This document shows, one piece after another, positions 1-10,616 of a stretch of 64,000 nt of DNA (positions within the stretch are counted from its first letter, which is position 1; the number at the start of each line of letters is the position of its first letter). The position numbers and the translations under genes are program-made. The notes beneath the pieces are model-generated. The model saw nothing but the letters and a program-made list of their open reading frames with translations, made no database searches and was not told where the DNA came from. This stretch comes from Streptomyces verrucosisporus (GTDB lineage Bacteria > Actinomycetota > Actinomycetes > Streptomycetales > Streptomycetaceae), in contig NZ_JADEYH010000016.1 in the NCBI RefSeq assembly GCF_017114865.1, positions 1 to 64,000 of the forward strand, written 5' to 3'.

Positions 1-57
1 GGCACAGAAGCACGGCTCCATATGTCGTCTGCGGCCCGGCGGCCGCGCGTGCGACGC

Positions 58-1560
<1,503 letters not shown>

Positions 1561-1565
1561 GGCGT

Positions 1566-1862
1566 TCACTCCTCCCCCAGGATCTGCGGCACCTTGAAAC
1601 GCTGCTGCTCCTGGGCCGGGGCGCCGGAGAGCGCCTGCTCGGGGGTCAGCGACGGACGGACCTCGTCCGGGCGCATGACGTTGGTCAGCGGCAGCGGGTG
1701 GGAGGTCGGCGGTACGTCCTCGTCGGCGACGTCGGAGACGCGGGCGACCGCGCCGATGATGTCGTCGAGCTGTCCGGCGAAGTGGTCGAGCTCTTCGTCC
1801 TTCAGCTCCAGACGTGCCAGCCGGGCGAGGTGGGCGACCTCCTCGCGCGTGATGCCAGGCAT
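1566..1862 (-). CDS. gatC: Aspartyl/glutamyl-tRNA amidotransferase subunit C
   Basis: GatC is the small subunit that stabilises GatA and tethers it to GatB in the tRNA-dependent amidotransferase. The product has 98 residues, which is normal. It begins MPGITREEVAHLARLARLEL, the conserved N-terminal helix, and ends in the DEVRPSLTPEQAL region typical of the family. A GAGGAA ribosome binding site lies about 8 bases before the ATG. It is the first gene of a gatC-gatA operon with a 5-bp gap, and hairpins at 1971-1990 and 2106-2125 separate it from the c-di-GMP gene upstream. Confidence 0.97.
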   Translation of the reverse strand: MPGITREEVAHLARLARLELKDEELDHFAGQLDDIIGAVARVSDVADEDVPPTSHPLPLTNVMRPDEVRPSLTPEQALSGAPAQEQQRFKVPQILGEE

Positions 1863-1970
1863 GCAGCGATTCCTCGGGGTGAGTGGTGGATCCTTCGGGG
1901 CTTGGCGGGCTCTTCCCGCCGTCCGCCCCGATCCTGTGACTCCTCCGTCTCCTGAGCGGGACGGCTTTCC

Positions 1971-1990
1971 CCCCGGCCTTCCGGCCGGGG
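1971..1990 (-). terminator. Hairpin between rmdB-like gene and gatC
   Basis: This is a perfect 8-bp GC stem (CCCCGGCC/GGCCGGGG) closed by a TTCC loop. It lies after the rmdB-like gene and before gatC, both read leftward. It could be a terminator, or a leader structure of gatCA. Confidence 0.5.
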
Positions 1991-2083
1991 CGCGGCCAAG
2001 TCCTGACCGCTGCCCGGAGGGCAGAACAGCATGCTAACAGTTTGGCCGCGGCGCACGGCGGTGCCGGGACGGGGGCGGAAGCG

Positions 2084-2119
2084 GTCCGTGCCCCCGTCCG
2101 TGCCCCCGTCCGAGCGCCC
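2084..2119. repeat. Three 12-bp tandem units
   Basis: Two exact copies of GTCCGTGCCCCC are followed by a third, diverged copy. They lie just beyond the stop of the rmdB-like gene and run into the hairpin at 2106-2125. I infer no function. Confidence 0.6.
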
Positions 2120-2125
2120 GGACGG
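2106..2125 (-). terminator. Terminator hairpin of rmdB-like gene
   Basis: A 7-bp perfect stem (CCGTCCG/CGGACGG) with a 6-base loop lies 12 bp past the stop codon. Its placement suggests 3'-end formation for the leftward transcript. Confidence 0.5.
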
Positions 2126-2137
2126 AGTGCCGTGTAC

Positions 2138-4327
2138 CTAGCGCGCGGGCTGCCCCCGGCGGCCCGGGGCGGTCTTCCCCGCCGGTCCCGGCAGCGCGGG
2201 GTGCGCCGCCTCGACCGGCGGCGGCGCACCGTCGCGTGCCCGCAGCCAGGCGGTGGCCTCGGCCGGGGGCATCGCGGCCGACACCAGCCAGCCCTGCACG
2301 GCGTCGCAGCCCAGGTCGCGCAGGCGCTCCCAGGTCTCGTCGTCCTCCACGCCCTCGGCTACGACGAGCAGGCCCAGGGAGTGCGCGAGGTCCACCGTGC
2401 AGCGCACGATCTCGGCGTCCTCGGCGTCCACCGCCAGGCGTGCCACGAAGGAGCGGTCGATCTTCAGCTCGCTCACCGGCAGTCTGCGCAGGTGCACCAG
2501 CGAGGAGTAGCCGGTGCCGAAGTCGTCCAGCGACATCCGCACCCCGTGGCCGGTGAGCGCGGCGAGGGTGCCGGCGGCCCGCTGCGGGTCCTCCAGCAGG
2601 ACGTGCTCGGTGATCTCCAGCTGGAGCGCCCCGGCCGGGACGCCGTGGCGGGCCAGCCGGGCTGCCACCGATCCGGCGAAGCCGGGGCTGTGGACGTCGC
2701 GGGGCGAGACGTTGACGGCGACCGGCACGGTCAGGCCCCGGGAGCGCCAGCGTGCGACCTGGGCGAGGGCGGTCTCCAGCACGTAGTCGGTCAGGCGCGG
2801 CATCAGGCCGGAGGTCTCGGCGATGGCGATGAACTCGTCCGGGGGGACCCTGCCCCGCTCGGGGTGCACCCAGCGCACCAGTGCCTCCAGGCCGCAGACG
2901 GAGCCGTCGAAGGCGACCTTGGGCTGGTAGTGCAGTTCGACCTCGCCCGCGTCCAGGGCGCGGCGCAGGTCGCCCAGCAGGCCCAGCCGGTCGGGTGTGT
3001 TGCCGTCGCGGGCTGCCTCGTAGACCTCCACGCCGCTGCGGTCGCGCTTGGCCTGGTACATGGCGACGTCGGCGCGGCGCAGCAGGCCCTCCGCCTCGCC
3101 GGCGTGGTCGGGGAAGACCGCGACCCCGGCGCTGGCCTCCAGCTCCAGGGTCAGTCCGTCCAGGTCCAGCGGCGAACCGAGGACGCCGACGAGCGCGCGG
3201 GCGATGCGCTGGGCGCTGGTGGGCGAGTCGGCGAACGGGAGCAGTACGGCGAACTCGTCGCCGCCCAGCCGGGCCACCTCGGCGCCGCGGGGCAGTGCCG
3301 TCCGCAGCCGGTCGGCGATCTGCAGCAGCAGCCGGTCGCCCGCCAGGTGGCCGAGGGTGTCGTTGACCGACCGGAAGCGGTCGAGGTCGATGAGGACGAG
3401 GGCGGAGCGGGCGCCCAGCCGGTCCGCCTCGTCCAGGGCGGACCAGGTGCGCTCCAGAAGCCACTGGCGGTTGGCGAGCCCGGTGAGGGGGTCGCGCAAC
3501 TGCTCCTCGGCGCGGGCGCGGGCGATCCACAGGGCGGAGTCCAGCGAGACCAGCGGCACGGAGAACAGCGGCAGCAGCAGCGGCATGTGGACGGCGACCA
3601 CGACGATCAGCGGGGAGATGGCCAGCAGCGCGAGTGCGACCAGTCCCTGCCGCGCCAGGGCGGTGCGGGCGACGGTGGGCAGACCTCCCTGGCGCGGGGC
3701 CAGGATGTACCACAGCAGCGTCCGGGTGACGAGCAGGTAGGCGGCGGCAGCCAGGAGGACCTCGGGGAGCGCGTACAGGCTCCAGGCGGCCGGGCGCCAG
3801 GGCTGCTCCACCGAGGGGTGCACGCCGAAGCCCGCCAGGCACAGCGCCGCGGCGCCGATGCCGAGGATGTCGACCGCGCCGTTCCGCAGCGCCTGGCGCC
3901 ACCGGTGCCGCCGGGCCGCGCCGACCAGGACCACCACAGCGAGGCTGACCAGGGTGGCCGGGATCCAGCCGTACAGCAGCAGGATGGCCAGGGTGAGGGC
4001 GGCGCCGGAGCCGGTGCCGCCCCACCAGCGGTCGCGGCCGAGGGCGACCAGGTGGCCGACGATGAGGCCGGTCAGGACGGCGAAGGACCAGCCCACCGTG
4101 CCGCTGGGGAAGAGGGCGTGTCCTTCGGAGACCACCTGGTGGATCCCGGCGGCCAGCGCGACGGCGGCGACCGCGACGACCGCGCGGGAGAGCCCGGGCA
4201 CCTCCGGTGGGACGGCGCGCTGCGGCTTCGGCGCGCCGTCGGGGCCGTCGCCCGGCGGGGCGGTGGTCGGTCGGGGCCGCCCGTGGCGGAGCCACTGCCG
4301 TCCCCGGTCCCGGGGTTTGTGCTGCAT
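2138..4327 (-). CDS. rmdB: Membrane-bound GGDEF-EAL c-di-GMP turnover protein (RmdB-like)
   Basis: The protein combines a multi-spanning N-terminal membrane region (about six to eight hydrophobic segments over the first ~270 residues) with a GGDEF domain and a C-terminal EAL domain. It should make and/or degrade cyclic di-GMP. The motifs LGGDEFAVLL and GLEALVRW are intact, so both catalytic sites look usable. The RxxD product-inhibition site expected before GGDEF is absent (PRGAEVAR occupies that stretch). I start at the ATG at 4327 because GAGAGGGA lies 5 bases upstream; an ATG at 4363 has no such site. In S. coelicolor the c-di-GMP phosphodiesterase RmdB, a regulator of colony development, lies between ligA and gatCA, as here. 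That synteny is the basis of the symbol. Confidence 0.88.
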   Translation of the reverse strand: MQHKPRDRGRQWLRHGRPRPTTAPPGDGPDGAPKPQRAVPPEVPGLSRAVVAVAAVALAAGIHQVVSEGHALFPSGTVGWSFAVLTGLIVGHLVALGRDRWWGGTGSGAALTLAILLLYGWIPATLVSLAVVVLVGAARRHRWRQALRNGAVDILGIGAAALCLAGFGVHPSVEQPWRPAAWSLYALPEVLLAAAAYLLVTRTLLWYILAPRQGGLPTVARTALARQGLVALALLAISPLIVVVAVHMPLLLPLFSVPLVSLDSALWIARARAEEQLRDPLTGLANRQWLLERTWSALDEADRLGARSALVLIDLDRFRSVNDTLGHLAGDRLLLQIADRLRTALPRGAEVARLGGDEFAVLLPFADSPTSAQRIARALVGVLGSPLDLDGLTLELEASAGVAVFPDHAGEAEGLLRRADVAMYQAKRDRSGVEVYEAARDGNTPDRLGLLGDLRRALDAGEVELHYQPKVAFDGSVCGLEALVRWVHPERGRVPPDEFIAIAETSGLMPRLTDYVLETALAQVARWRSRGLTVPVAVNVSPRDVHSPGFAGSVAARLARHGVPAGALQLEITEHVLLEDPQRAAGTLAALTGHGVRMSLDDFGTGYSSLVHLRRLPVSELKIDRSFVARLAVDAEDAEIVRCTVDLAHSLGLLVVAEGVEDDETWERLRDLGCDAVQGWLVSAAMPPAEATAWLRARDGAPPPVEAAHPALPGPAGKTAPGRRGQPAR

Positions 4328-4520
4328 GCGCGTCCCTCTCACAGCCGTCGGTGCCCACGCCACGGCAGGCGCACCCCGTCAACAGTAGGACGCGGGCGGC
4401 CGGCCGGGCAGTGATCGATCGGGGTTGCCCGAATGCCGACCGGTCGATCGCGTCCGTCTGATAAGCGCCGTGCAGCCTCTCCTCATCACTCGGTCAACGG
4501 CATTGGCCGAAAAAGGATTT

Positions 4521-4544
4521 GGCGGCGGTGCCACCACCGCCGCC
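4521..4544 (-). terminator. Intrinsic terminator of ligA operon
   Basis: A perfect 10-bp stem (GGCGGCGGTG/CACCGCCGCC) has a 4-base loop. On the leftward strand it is followed by AAATCCTTTTT, so it has both a stem and a U-rich tail. It lies 10 bp beyond the ligA stop. Confidence 0.85.
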
Positions 4545-4553
4545 AACGCCCCG

Positions 4554-6746
4554 TCACTCGGCGGGCTGCTCCGCGGCGGGCTCGACGGGGACGACGGCGG
4601 CCTCCCGGGCGGCGTCGGGCCCCTGCTCCAGCAGGACGGCGAAACCGTCGTCGTCCAGGATCGGGACCTTCAACTGCACGGCCTTGTCATATTTCGATCC
4701 AGGACTGTCGCCCGCCACAACAAAACCGGTCTTCTTTGAAACAGAACCGGTCACTTTCGCTCCCAGGCTCTGCAGCGCCTCTTTTGCTCCATCCCGCGTG
4801 TACGACCGCAGGGTCCCGGTGACCACCACGGTGACCCCCTCCAGCGGACGCGGCCCCTCCTCGGCGCCGCCCTCCTCCTCCATCCGGACTCCGGCCGCCC
4901 GCCACTTCTCGACGATCTCGCGGTGCCACTCCTCGGCGAACCAGGCCTTGAGCGAGGCCGCGATCGTCGGGCCGACCCCCTCGGTCGCCGCCAGCTCCTC
5001 CTCGGACGCCTCGGCGATCCGCTCCAGCGAGCGGAACTCCCTGGCCAGCGCCTCGGCCGCCACCGGGCCGACGTGGCGGATCGACAGCCCCGTGATGATC
5101 CTGGCCAGCGGGCGCTCCTTGGCCGCCCGGATGTTCTCCAGCATCGCCAGCGCGTTCTTCTTCGGCTCGCCCCTGAGGTTGGCGAAGAAGGTGACGACCT
5201 TCTCCTCCCCCGTCTTCGGATCCCGCTTGGGCAGACCGCTGTCCTGATCCAGCACCAGGGACTTGATGGGCAGCAACTGCTCGACGGTGAGGTCGAACAG
5301 ATCCCCCTCGTCCCGCAGCGGCGGTGTGGCCGGCTCCAGCGGCTGCGTCAGCGCGGTGGCCGCCACGTACCCGAAGTGCTCGATGTCCAGGCACTTGCGC
5401 CCCGCCAGGTAGTAGAGCCGCTCGCGCAACTGGCCCGGGCAGGAGCGGGCGTTGGGGCAGCGCAGATCGACGTCCCCCTCCTTGGCCGGTTTCAGCCCGG
5501 TGCCGCACTCGGGGCACGCGGCGGGCATCACGAACTCCCGCTCGCTGCCGTCCCGCAGATCGGCGACGGGGCCCAGGATCTCGGGGATGACGTCGCCCGC
5601 CTTGCGCAGCGCCACGGTGTCCCCGATCAGCACGCCCTTGGCCCTGACCACGTCCTGGTTGTGCAGGGTGGCGAACTCCACCTCCGAGCCGGCCACCGTC
5701 ACCGGCTCCACCACGGCGAACGGCGTGGCCCGCCCGGTGCGGCCGATGCTCACCTTGATGTCCAGCAGCCTGGTGTTGACCTCCTCCGGCGGGTACTTCC
5801 AGGCGATCGCCCAGCGCGGCGCCCGCGAGGTGGAGCCCAGCCGCCCCTGGAGGGGGATCTCGTCCAGCTTGACGACGACCCCGTCGATCTCGTGCTCCAC
5901 CGAGTGGCGGTTGGCGCCGTAGTGGGCGATGTACTCCCGCACCTCCCCGACGGAGCCGACCACCCTGGCGTGCGCGGCGGTCGGCAGACCCCACTCGTGC
6001 AGCAGCTCGTAGGCGTGCGACAGCCGGTCGATGTCGAAGCCCTCGCGGGCGCCGATGCCGTGCACCACCATGCGCAGCGGGCGCTCCGCGGTGACCTTGG
6101 GGTCCTTCTGCCGCAGCGAACCGGCCGCCGCGTTGCGGGGGTTGGCGAACGCCGGCTTGCCCGCCCCGACCAGCCGCGCGTTCAGATCCTCGAAGCGCTC
6201 CATGGGGATGAACACCTCGCCGCGGATCTCCACCAGATCCGGGATACGGTCCCCCTTCAGTCGCTCGGGGATCTGCGCGATGGTGCGGACGTTGGGCGTG
6301 ATGTCCTCCCCGGTGCGCCCGTCGCCGCGGGTCGCGGCGCGCGTCAGCCTGCCGTGCTCGTACGTCAGGTTGACCGCGAGCCCGTCCACCTTCAGCTCGC
6401 ACAGGAAGTGGTAGGGCACGCCGCCCAGTTCGCGCGCGATCCGGTCGGCCCAGGACGACAGCTCCTCGTCGTCGAAGGCGTTGTCCAGCGACAGCATCCG
6501 CTCGCGGTGCTGTACGGCGGTGAACTCCGTCTCGTAGGAGCCGGCCACCTTCTGCGTCGGCGAGTCCGGCGTGGCCAGCTCCGGGTACCTCGCCTCCAGC
6601 TCCTGGAGCTCGCGCATCAGGGCGTCGAACTCGGCGTCGCTGACGACCGGCGTCGTCACGTAGTACCGGAAGCGGTGCTCGTCGACCTCCTGGGCCAGCC
6701 GCGCGTGCCGCTCGCGCGCCTCGCTGTCCGGGCTCACCGTCTCCAT
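4554..6746 (-). CDS. ligA: NAD-dependent DNA ligase
   Basis: LigA seals nicks in replication and repair using NAD+. The 730-residue protein has the full domain set. The adenylation Lys is Lys119 in CELKVDGLAV. An OB fold is followed by the four-Cys zinc finger (CPECG...RCPNARSC), then helix-hairpin-helix motifs (VGPTIAASL) and a C-terminal BRCT domain (LEGVTVVVTGTL) ending near the stop. It is the last gene of a leftward operon behind the MetE-like gene, with a 16-bp gap. This replicative ligase is normally essential. Confidence 0.98.
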   Translation of the reverse strand: METVSPDSEARERHARLAQEVDEHRFRYYVTTPVVSDAEFDALMRELQELEARYPELATPDSPTQKVAGSYETEFTAVQHRERMLSLDNAFDDEELSSWADRIARELGGVPYHFLCELKVDGLAVNLTYEHGRLTRAATRGDGRTGEDITPNVRTIAQIPERLKGDRIPDLVEIRGEVFIPMERFEDLNARLVGAGKPAFANPRNAAAGSLRQKDPKVTAERPLRMVVHGIGAREGFDIDRLSHAYELLHEWGLPTAAHARVVGSVGEVREYIAHYGANRHSVEHEIDGVVVKLDEIPLQGRLGSTSRAPRWAIAWKYPPEEVNTRLLDIKVSIGRTGRATPFAVVEPVTVAGSEVEFATLHNQDVVRAKGVLIGDTVALRKAGDVIPEILGPVADLRDGSEREFVMPAACPECGTGLKPAKEGDVDLRCPNARSCPGQLRERLYYLAGRKCLDIEHFGYVAATALTQPLEPATPPLRDEGDLFDLTVEQLLPIKSLVLDQDSGLPKRDPKTGEEKVVTFFANLRGEPKKNALAMLENIRAAKERPLARIITGLSIRHVGPVAAEALAREFRSLERIAEASEEELAATEGVGPTIAASLKAWFAEEWHREIVEKWRAAGVRMEEEGGAEEGPRPLEGVTVVVTGTLRSYTRDGAKEALQSLGAKVTGSVSKKTGFVVAGDSPGSKYDKAVQLKVPILDDDGFAVLLEQGPDAAREAAVVPVEPAAEQPAE

Positions 6747-6762
6747 GTATCCAAGCCTCCCG

Positions 6763-7788
6763 TTACTCAGGGTCGTTTACGAGCGAGCGTGCGGCCCGGA
6801 CACAGTGCGCGAGCGCGGCCCGCGCGTAGGCCGGCGAGGCGCCGGCCAGACCGCAGGCGGGCGTGACGACCACCGATCGCGCCAGCAGCTTCGGAGACAG
6901 CCCGAGCCTGCGCCACAGCGTCCTGACACCCATGACGCTACCGGCAGGGTCTGACAGTGCGCTCGAGTCCGGCTCCACCGCCGGGACCGCCCCGGCGAAC
7001 AGCGCGGTGCCCGCCTCGACCGCCTCCCCGACCGCCTCGTCGTCACGCTCGGTGAGTATCGAGAGGTCGAAGGAGATCCCGTCCGCGCCCGCCCGGCGCA
7101 GCAGCCCGAAGGGCACTCCCGGAGCGCAGGAGTGCACCACCACGGAAGTCCCCTCCACCGCCTCCCGGGCCGCCCCCACCACCTGTCGCAGCGCGCCCTC
7201 GGCCACCCCGCGGTCCACGGCCGGATGGGTGCGGTAGCCGCTGGCGGTGGGCACCCTGCCCAGCAGCACGGCCGTCAGCGACGGCTCGTCGAGCTGGAGG
7301 ACGACCCGGGCCCCCGGCACCCTGCGCCGTACCTCGGCCAGGTGGGCGCGCAGCCCCTCGGCCAGGGACTCGGCCAGATAGCGGCAGGCGCCCGCGTCGC
7401 CGAGCATCGCCTCGCCACCGCGGCGCTCCAGCGACGCCGCCAGCGTCCACGGCCCGACTGCGGACACCTTCAGCGCCCCGGTGTACCCCTGGGTGAACTC
7501 CTCCAGCGCGTCCAGGTCCTCCCCCAGCCAGGACCGGGCCCGCCGGGTGTCGCGCCCGGGCGCGTCGCCGACCCGCCAGCCGCTGGGCTCCAGGCGGGCG
7601 TACAGCTCCACCAGCATCCCGGCCGTGCGCCCGATCATGTCGGCGCCGGGCCCGCGCGCGGGCAGCTCCGGCAGGTACGGGAAGTACTCCAGGCTGCCGG
7701 TGACGGTCCTGGCCGCCTCCCGGGCGTCGGTGCCGGGCATCGACCCGACGCCGGTCGCGGCCCCCTCGCCCCACACGTGCTCCCTCAC
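6763..7788 (-). CDS. MetE C-terminal-domain protein (cobalamin-independent methionine synthase-like)
   Basis: This is a single-barrel protein of 341 residues equivalent to the C-terminal catalytic half of MetE, annotated in actinomycetes as methionine synthase II. The zinc-ligand positions of the fold are recognisable: His219 and Cys221 in VVVHSCAPG and Cys312 in TPACGLAG. The N-terminal MetE barrel that helps bind polyglutamyl folate is missing, so the methyl donor and acceptor are uncertain. The GTG start overlaps the SDR stop codon (GTGA), which implies translational coupling, and ligA follows 16 bp downstream. Core-type methyltransferases of this kind can use methylcobalamin or other donors, but I cannot assign a reaction. 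Confidence 0.8.
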   Translation of the reverse strand: MREHVWGEGAATGVGSMPGTDAREAARTVTGSLEYFPYLPELPARGPGADMIGRTAGMLVELYARLEPSGWRVGDAPGRDTRRARSWLGEDLDALEEFTQGYTGALKVSAVGPWTLAASLERRGGEAMLGDAGACRYLAESLAEGLRAHLAEVRRRVPGARVVLQLDEPSLTAVLLGRVPTASGYRTHPAVDRGVAEGALRQVVGAAREAVEGTSVVVHSCAPGVPFGLLRRAGADGISFDLSILTERDDEAVGEAVEAGTALFAGAVPAVEPDSSALSDPAGSVMGVRTLWRRLGLSPKLLARSVVVTPACGLAGASPAYARAALAHCVRAARSLVNDPE

Positions 7789-8483
7789 GCCGACGGCCTC
7801 ACCCTCAGATCGGTGATCTCCGAGCCCGCGGGCAGATCGAGGGCGGTCAGGACGGCGGTCGCCACCGCGGACGGGGGGATCCAGCGCGCCGGGTCGTACT
7901 CCCTGCCCTCCTGCCGGTGCACCTTGGCCTGCATGGGCGTGGCGGTGCGGCCCGGGTAGACGGAGGTCACCCGCACCCCGGCGGCGCCCTCCTCCGCGCG
8001 CAGCGAGTCGGCGAGCGCCTTCAGCCCGTGCTTGCTGGCCGCGTACGCGCCCCAGTCGGCGTTGGCGTTCAGGCCCGCGCCGGAGTTGACGAAGACCACG
8101 TGGCCGTGCGCCGGGCGGAGCTGCGGCAGCAGCAGCCGGGTCAGCTCGGCGGGGCCGACGAGGTTGACCGCCAGAGTCGCGTTCCAGACCTTCGGGGTCA
8201 GCTCCCCGACCTTCCCCAGGTCCACCACCCCGGCGACGTGCAGCAGCGAGTCCACCCTCTCCGGCAGTTCCTGGTGGGACAGCGCCCACGACAGCCGCTC
8301 GGGCTCGGCCAGGTCCGCGACGAGGGTGCGGGCGCCGGGGAAGCGCTCGGCCAGTTCCCTGGCGCGGCCCGCGTTCCGCGCCGGCAGCCACAGCTCCTCG
8401 CCCCGCTCCCGCAGGCGCTCGGCGATCTCGGCCCCGATGCCGGAGCCCGCCCCGGTGATCACATGCGTTCCCATGCGCGACAT
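7785..8483 (-). CDS. Short-chain dehydrogenase/reductase
   Basis: This is a classical SDR of 232 residues. The nucleotide-binding motif TGAGSGIG sits near the N-terminus, the NSGAG segment corresponds to the catalytic Ser region, and YAASKHG holds the Tyr-x3-Lys pair. It should be an NAD(P)-dependent oxidoreductase; the substrate is unknown. It is the first gene of the operon that continues into the MetE-like gene (4-base overlap) and ligA. A second ATG three codons in (MGTHV) is an equally possible start because no strong ribosome binding site separates them. Confidence 0.85.
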   Translation of the reverse strand: MSRMGTHVITGAGSGIGAEIAERLRERGEELWLPARNAGRARELAERFPGARTLVADLAEPERLSWALSHQELPERVDSLLHVAGVVDLGKVGELTPKVWNATLAVNLVGPAELTRLLLPQLRPAHGHVVFVNSGAGLNANADWGAYAASKHGLKALADSLRAEEGAAGVRVTSVYPGRTATPMQAKVHRQEGREYDPARWIPPSAVATAVLTALDLPAGSEITDLRVRPSA

Positions 8484-8554
8484 CGTCCCATCCGCCGTCC
8501 CCGGTGGCGGGAATGGTGCCGTCCACCGCGGCGGGCGTGGTCGAATGAGGCCTC

Positions 8555-10588
8555 ATGGCCGCTCCCGTACCGCAGCCCCCTCGGCCGGAGCCCTCCGCGC
8601 CCGCCCACGCCGCCGTCCCCGTCCCCGCCGCTCCCGTTCCCGCCGTCCCTCCGCAGGGCGGCCCGCGGCGGGGCGACGGGCGCTCGGGCCACATGGTCGT
8701 GTGCGGCGACAACTCGCTGTCGCAGCGGCTGGTGCGCGAACTCGCCTCCGTCTACGGCCAGAGGGTCACCGTCGTCCTGCCCTCGCTGCGCGGCGGCGAC
8801 CAGGGCCCGCAGATCGCCGCGCTGGTCGGCGACCGGCATCTGGACGTACGGGCGGTGGAGGCCCAGATACCCGACGACGAGGCGCTGCGGGAGGCGGGCA
8901 TCGAGCACGCCGCCGCGCTGGCGCTGACCTCCGGCGACGACCAGCTCAACATCCACACCGCGCTGCGCGCCCGCCGCATCAACCCCGAACTGCGCCTGGT
9001 CATCCGGATGTTCAACCGGACCCTGGGCCACTACCTGGAGGACCTTCTCGACCGGACCATCGCCGCCCGCGTCCCCGGCCTGGACCAGAGAGCCGTGGAC
9101 GCCTCCACCACCGTCCTGTCCGACGCGGACACCGCCGCCCCCTCCATGGTGGCGGCGGCCGTGGTCGGCACCAGCAAGGTGATCCACGCCGGCGGGCTGC
9201 TGCTGCGGGCCAAGGAGCGCACCGTCGGCACCGCCGGCCGCCGCGACCCGCTGTGCACCCTGGCCCTGCTGCCCGACGCCCCGGACTCCGACGAGGGCGA
9301 CGTCTACCCCGACCCCGAGGACCACGACGGCCCCGTGCTGCTGCCCGACCCGCGCGAGCTGGAGGGTCTGCCCGACGGGCGCGGCACCGTCGTCCTGGAG
9401 GCGATCACCCGCCGTCCCGACCGGGCCGGTGCCCCGGCTCCCCGGGTGCCGAGACTGCCGGTGGGCAGCTTCTTCTCCCGGAAGCTGCGGGCCGCCCTGC
9501 TCGGGCTCACCGCGGTGGTCGTCCTGCTCGCCGCCGCGAACTGGTACGTCACCCGCGAGACACCGCTGCACGCCGCCTACATCACCCTGCTCAACGTGAT
9601 GTCCATCAACGAGCCCGAGCTGGAGGGCAGCACCGGGGAGCAGGTCCTGCAGCTGCTGGGCGGGCTGGCGGGCACCGCGCTGCTGCCGCTGATGTTCGCC
9701 GTCGTGCTGGAGAGCTACGGCACCTTCCGCCGGGCCGCCACCCTGCCGCCCCCGCCGCGCGGCATCGAGAGGCACGTCGTCCTGCTGGGCCTGGGCAAGG
9801 TCGGCACCCGTGTGCTGGACCAGCTGCTGGAACTGGGCATCCCCGTGGTGTGCATCGAGCGCGACGACGAGGCCCGCGGCATCGCCACCGCCCGCGCGCG
9901 CCGGGTGCCGACCCTGATCGCGGACGTCACCGAGGACGGGGTGCTGGAGGAGGCGGGGATAGCGCGCAGCCGCGCCCTGCTGGCGCTGACCAGCGACAGC
10001 GGCACCAACCTGGAGGCCACGCTCTACGCCCGCCAGGTCAACCCCGACCTGCGGGTGGTGATGCGCCTGTTCGACGACGAGTTCGCCGCCACCGTCTACC
10101 GCACGCTGCGCGACACCTACCCCGGCGCGCAGACCCGCAGCCGCAGCGTCTCGGCGCTGGCGGCACCGGCCTTCGCCGGCGCCATGATGGGCCGCCAGGT
10201 GCTGGGCGCCATCCCCGTGGGCCGCCGGGTGCTGGTCTTCGCCGCGGTCTCGGTGGAGGGCAACCGGCTGCTGGAGGGCCGCACCGTCGGCGAGGCGTTC
10301 CGCCCCGGTTCCTGGCGGATCCTGGCCCTGGACACCGCCCCGCCCGACCGCCGCCGCGCCGATCTGGGCTCCCTCACCTCCGGCGCCCGCACCTACACCC
10401 TCACCGGCGACCTCGCCTGGCGGCTGCACGACGGCTACGTGCTGACGGCGGGCGACCGCGTGGTGGTGGCCGCCACCCGCGAGGGCCTGGGCGTCCTGCT
10501 CTCGGGCGAGGACCCGCTCGGAGCGGACACCGGTGGCGCGAACGGCGCCGGCGGCGCGGGGGCGGGGAGCCCGGCCCCCGCACCGTGA
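8555..10588 (+). CDS. Membrane protein with two TrkA-N/RCK Rossmann domains
   Basis: The 677-residue protein has a Pro/Ala-rich N-terminus (1-45), a first TrkA-N-like domain (about 46-200), a hydrophobic unit around residues 310-390 with two membrane segments, and a second TrkA-N/RCK domain starting at HVVLLGLGKVGTRVLDQL. The tail is Gly/Ala-rich. The architecture resembles RCK-gated potassium channels and CASTOR/POLLUX-type channels. However, the loop between the membrane segments shows no TVGYG filter, and the first Rossmann glycine motif is degenerate (VVCGDNSLSQRL). GAGG precedes the ATG by 5 bases. It is divergent from the SDR operon. A role in nucleotide-gated ion transport is inferred. 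Confidence 0.75.
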   Translation: MAAPVPQPPRPEPSAPAHAAVPVPAAPVPAVPPQGGPRRGDGRSGHMVVCGDNSLSQRLVRELASVYGQRVTVVLPSLRGGDQGPQIAALVGDRHLDVRAVEAQIPDDEALREAGIEHAAALALTSGDDQLNIHTALRARRINPELRLVIRMFNRTLGHYLEDLLDRTIAARVPGLDQRAVDASTTVLSDADTAAPSMVAAAVVGTSKVIHAGGLLLRAKERTVGTAGRRDPLCTLALLPDAPDSDEGDVYPDPEDHDGPVLLPDPRELEGLPDGRGTVVLEAITRRPDRAGAPAPRVPRLPVGSFFSRKLRAALLGLTAVVVLLAAANWYVTRETPLHAAYITLLNVMSINEPELEGSTGEQVLQLLGGLAGTALLPLMFAVVLESYGTFRRAATLPPPPRGIERHVVLLGLGKVGTRVLDQLLELGIPVVCIERDDEARGIATARARRVPTLIADVTEDGVLEEAGIARSRALLALTSDSGTNLEATLYARQVNPDLRVVMRLFDDEFAATVYRTLRDTYPGAQTRSRSVSALAAPAFAGAMMGRQVLGAIPVGRRVLVFAAVSVEGNRLLEGRTVGEAFRPGSWRILALDTAPPDRRRADLGSLTSGARTYTLTGDLAWRLHDGYVLTAGDRVVVAATREGLGVLLSGEDPLGADTGGANGAGGAGAGSPAPAP

Positions 10589-10616
10589 ACCACGCCGCCG
10601 CCCGCCCCGGCGCGCG

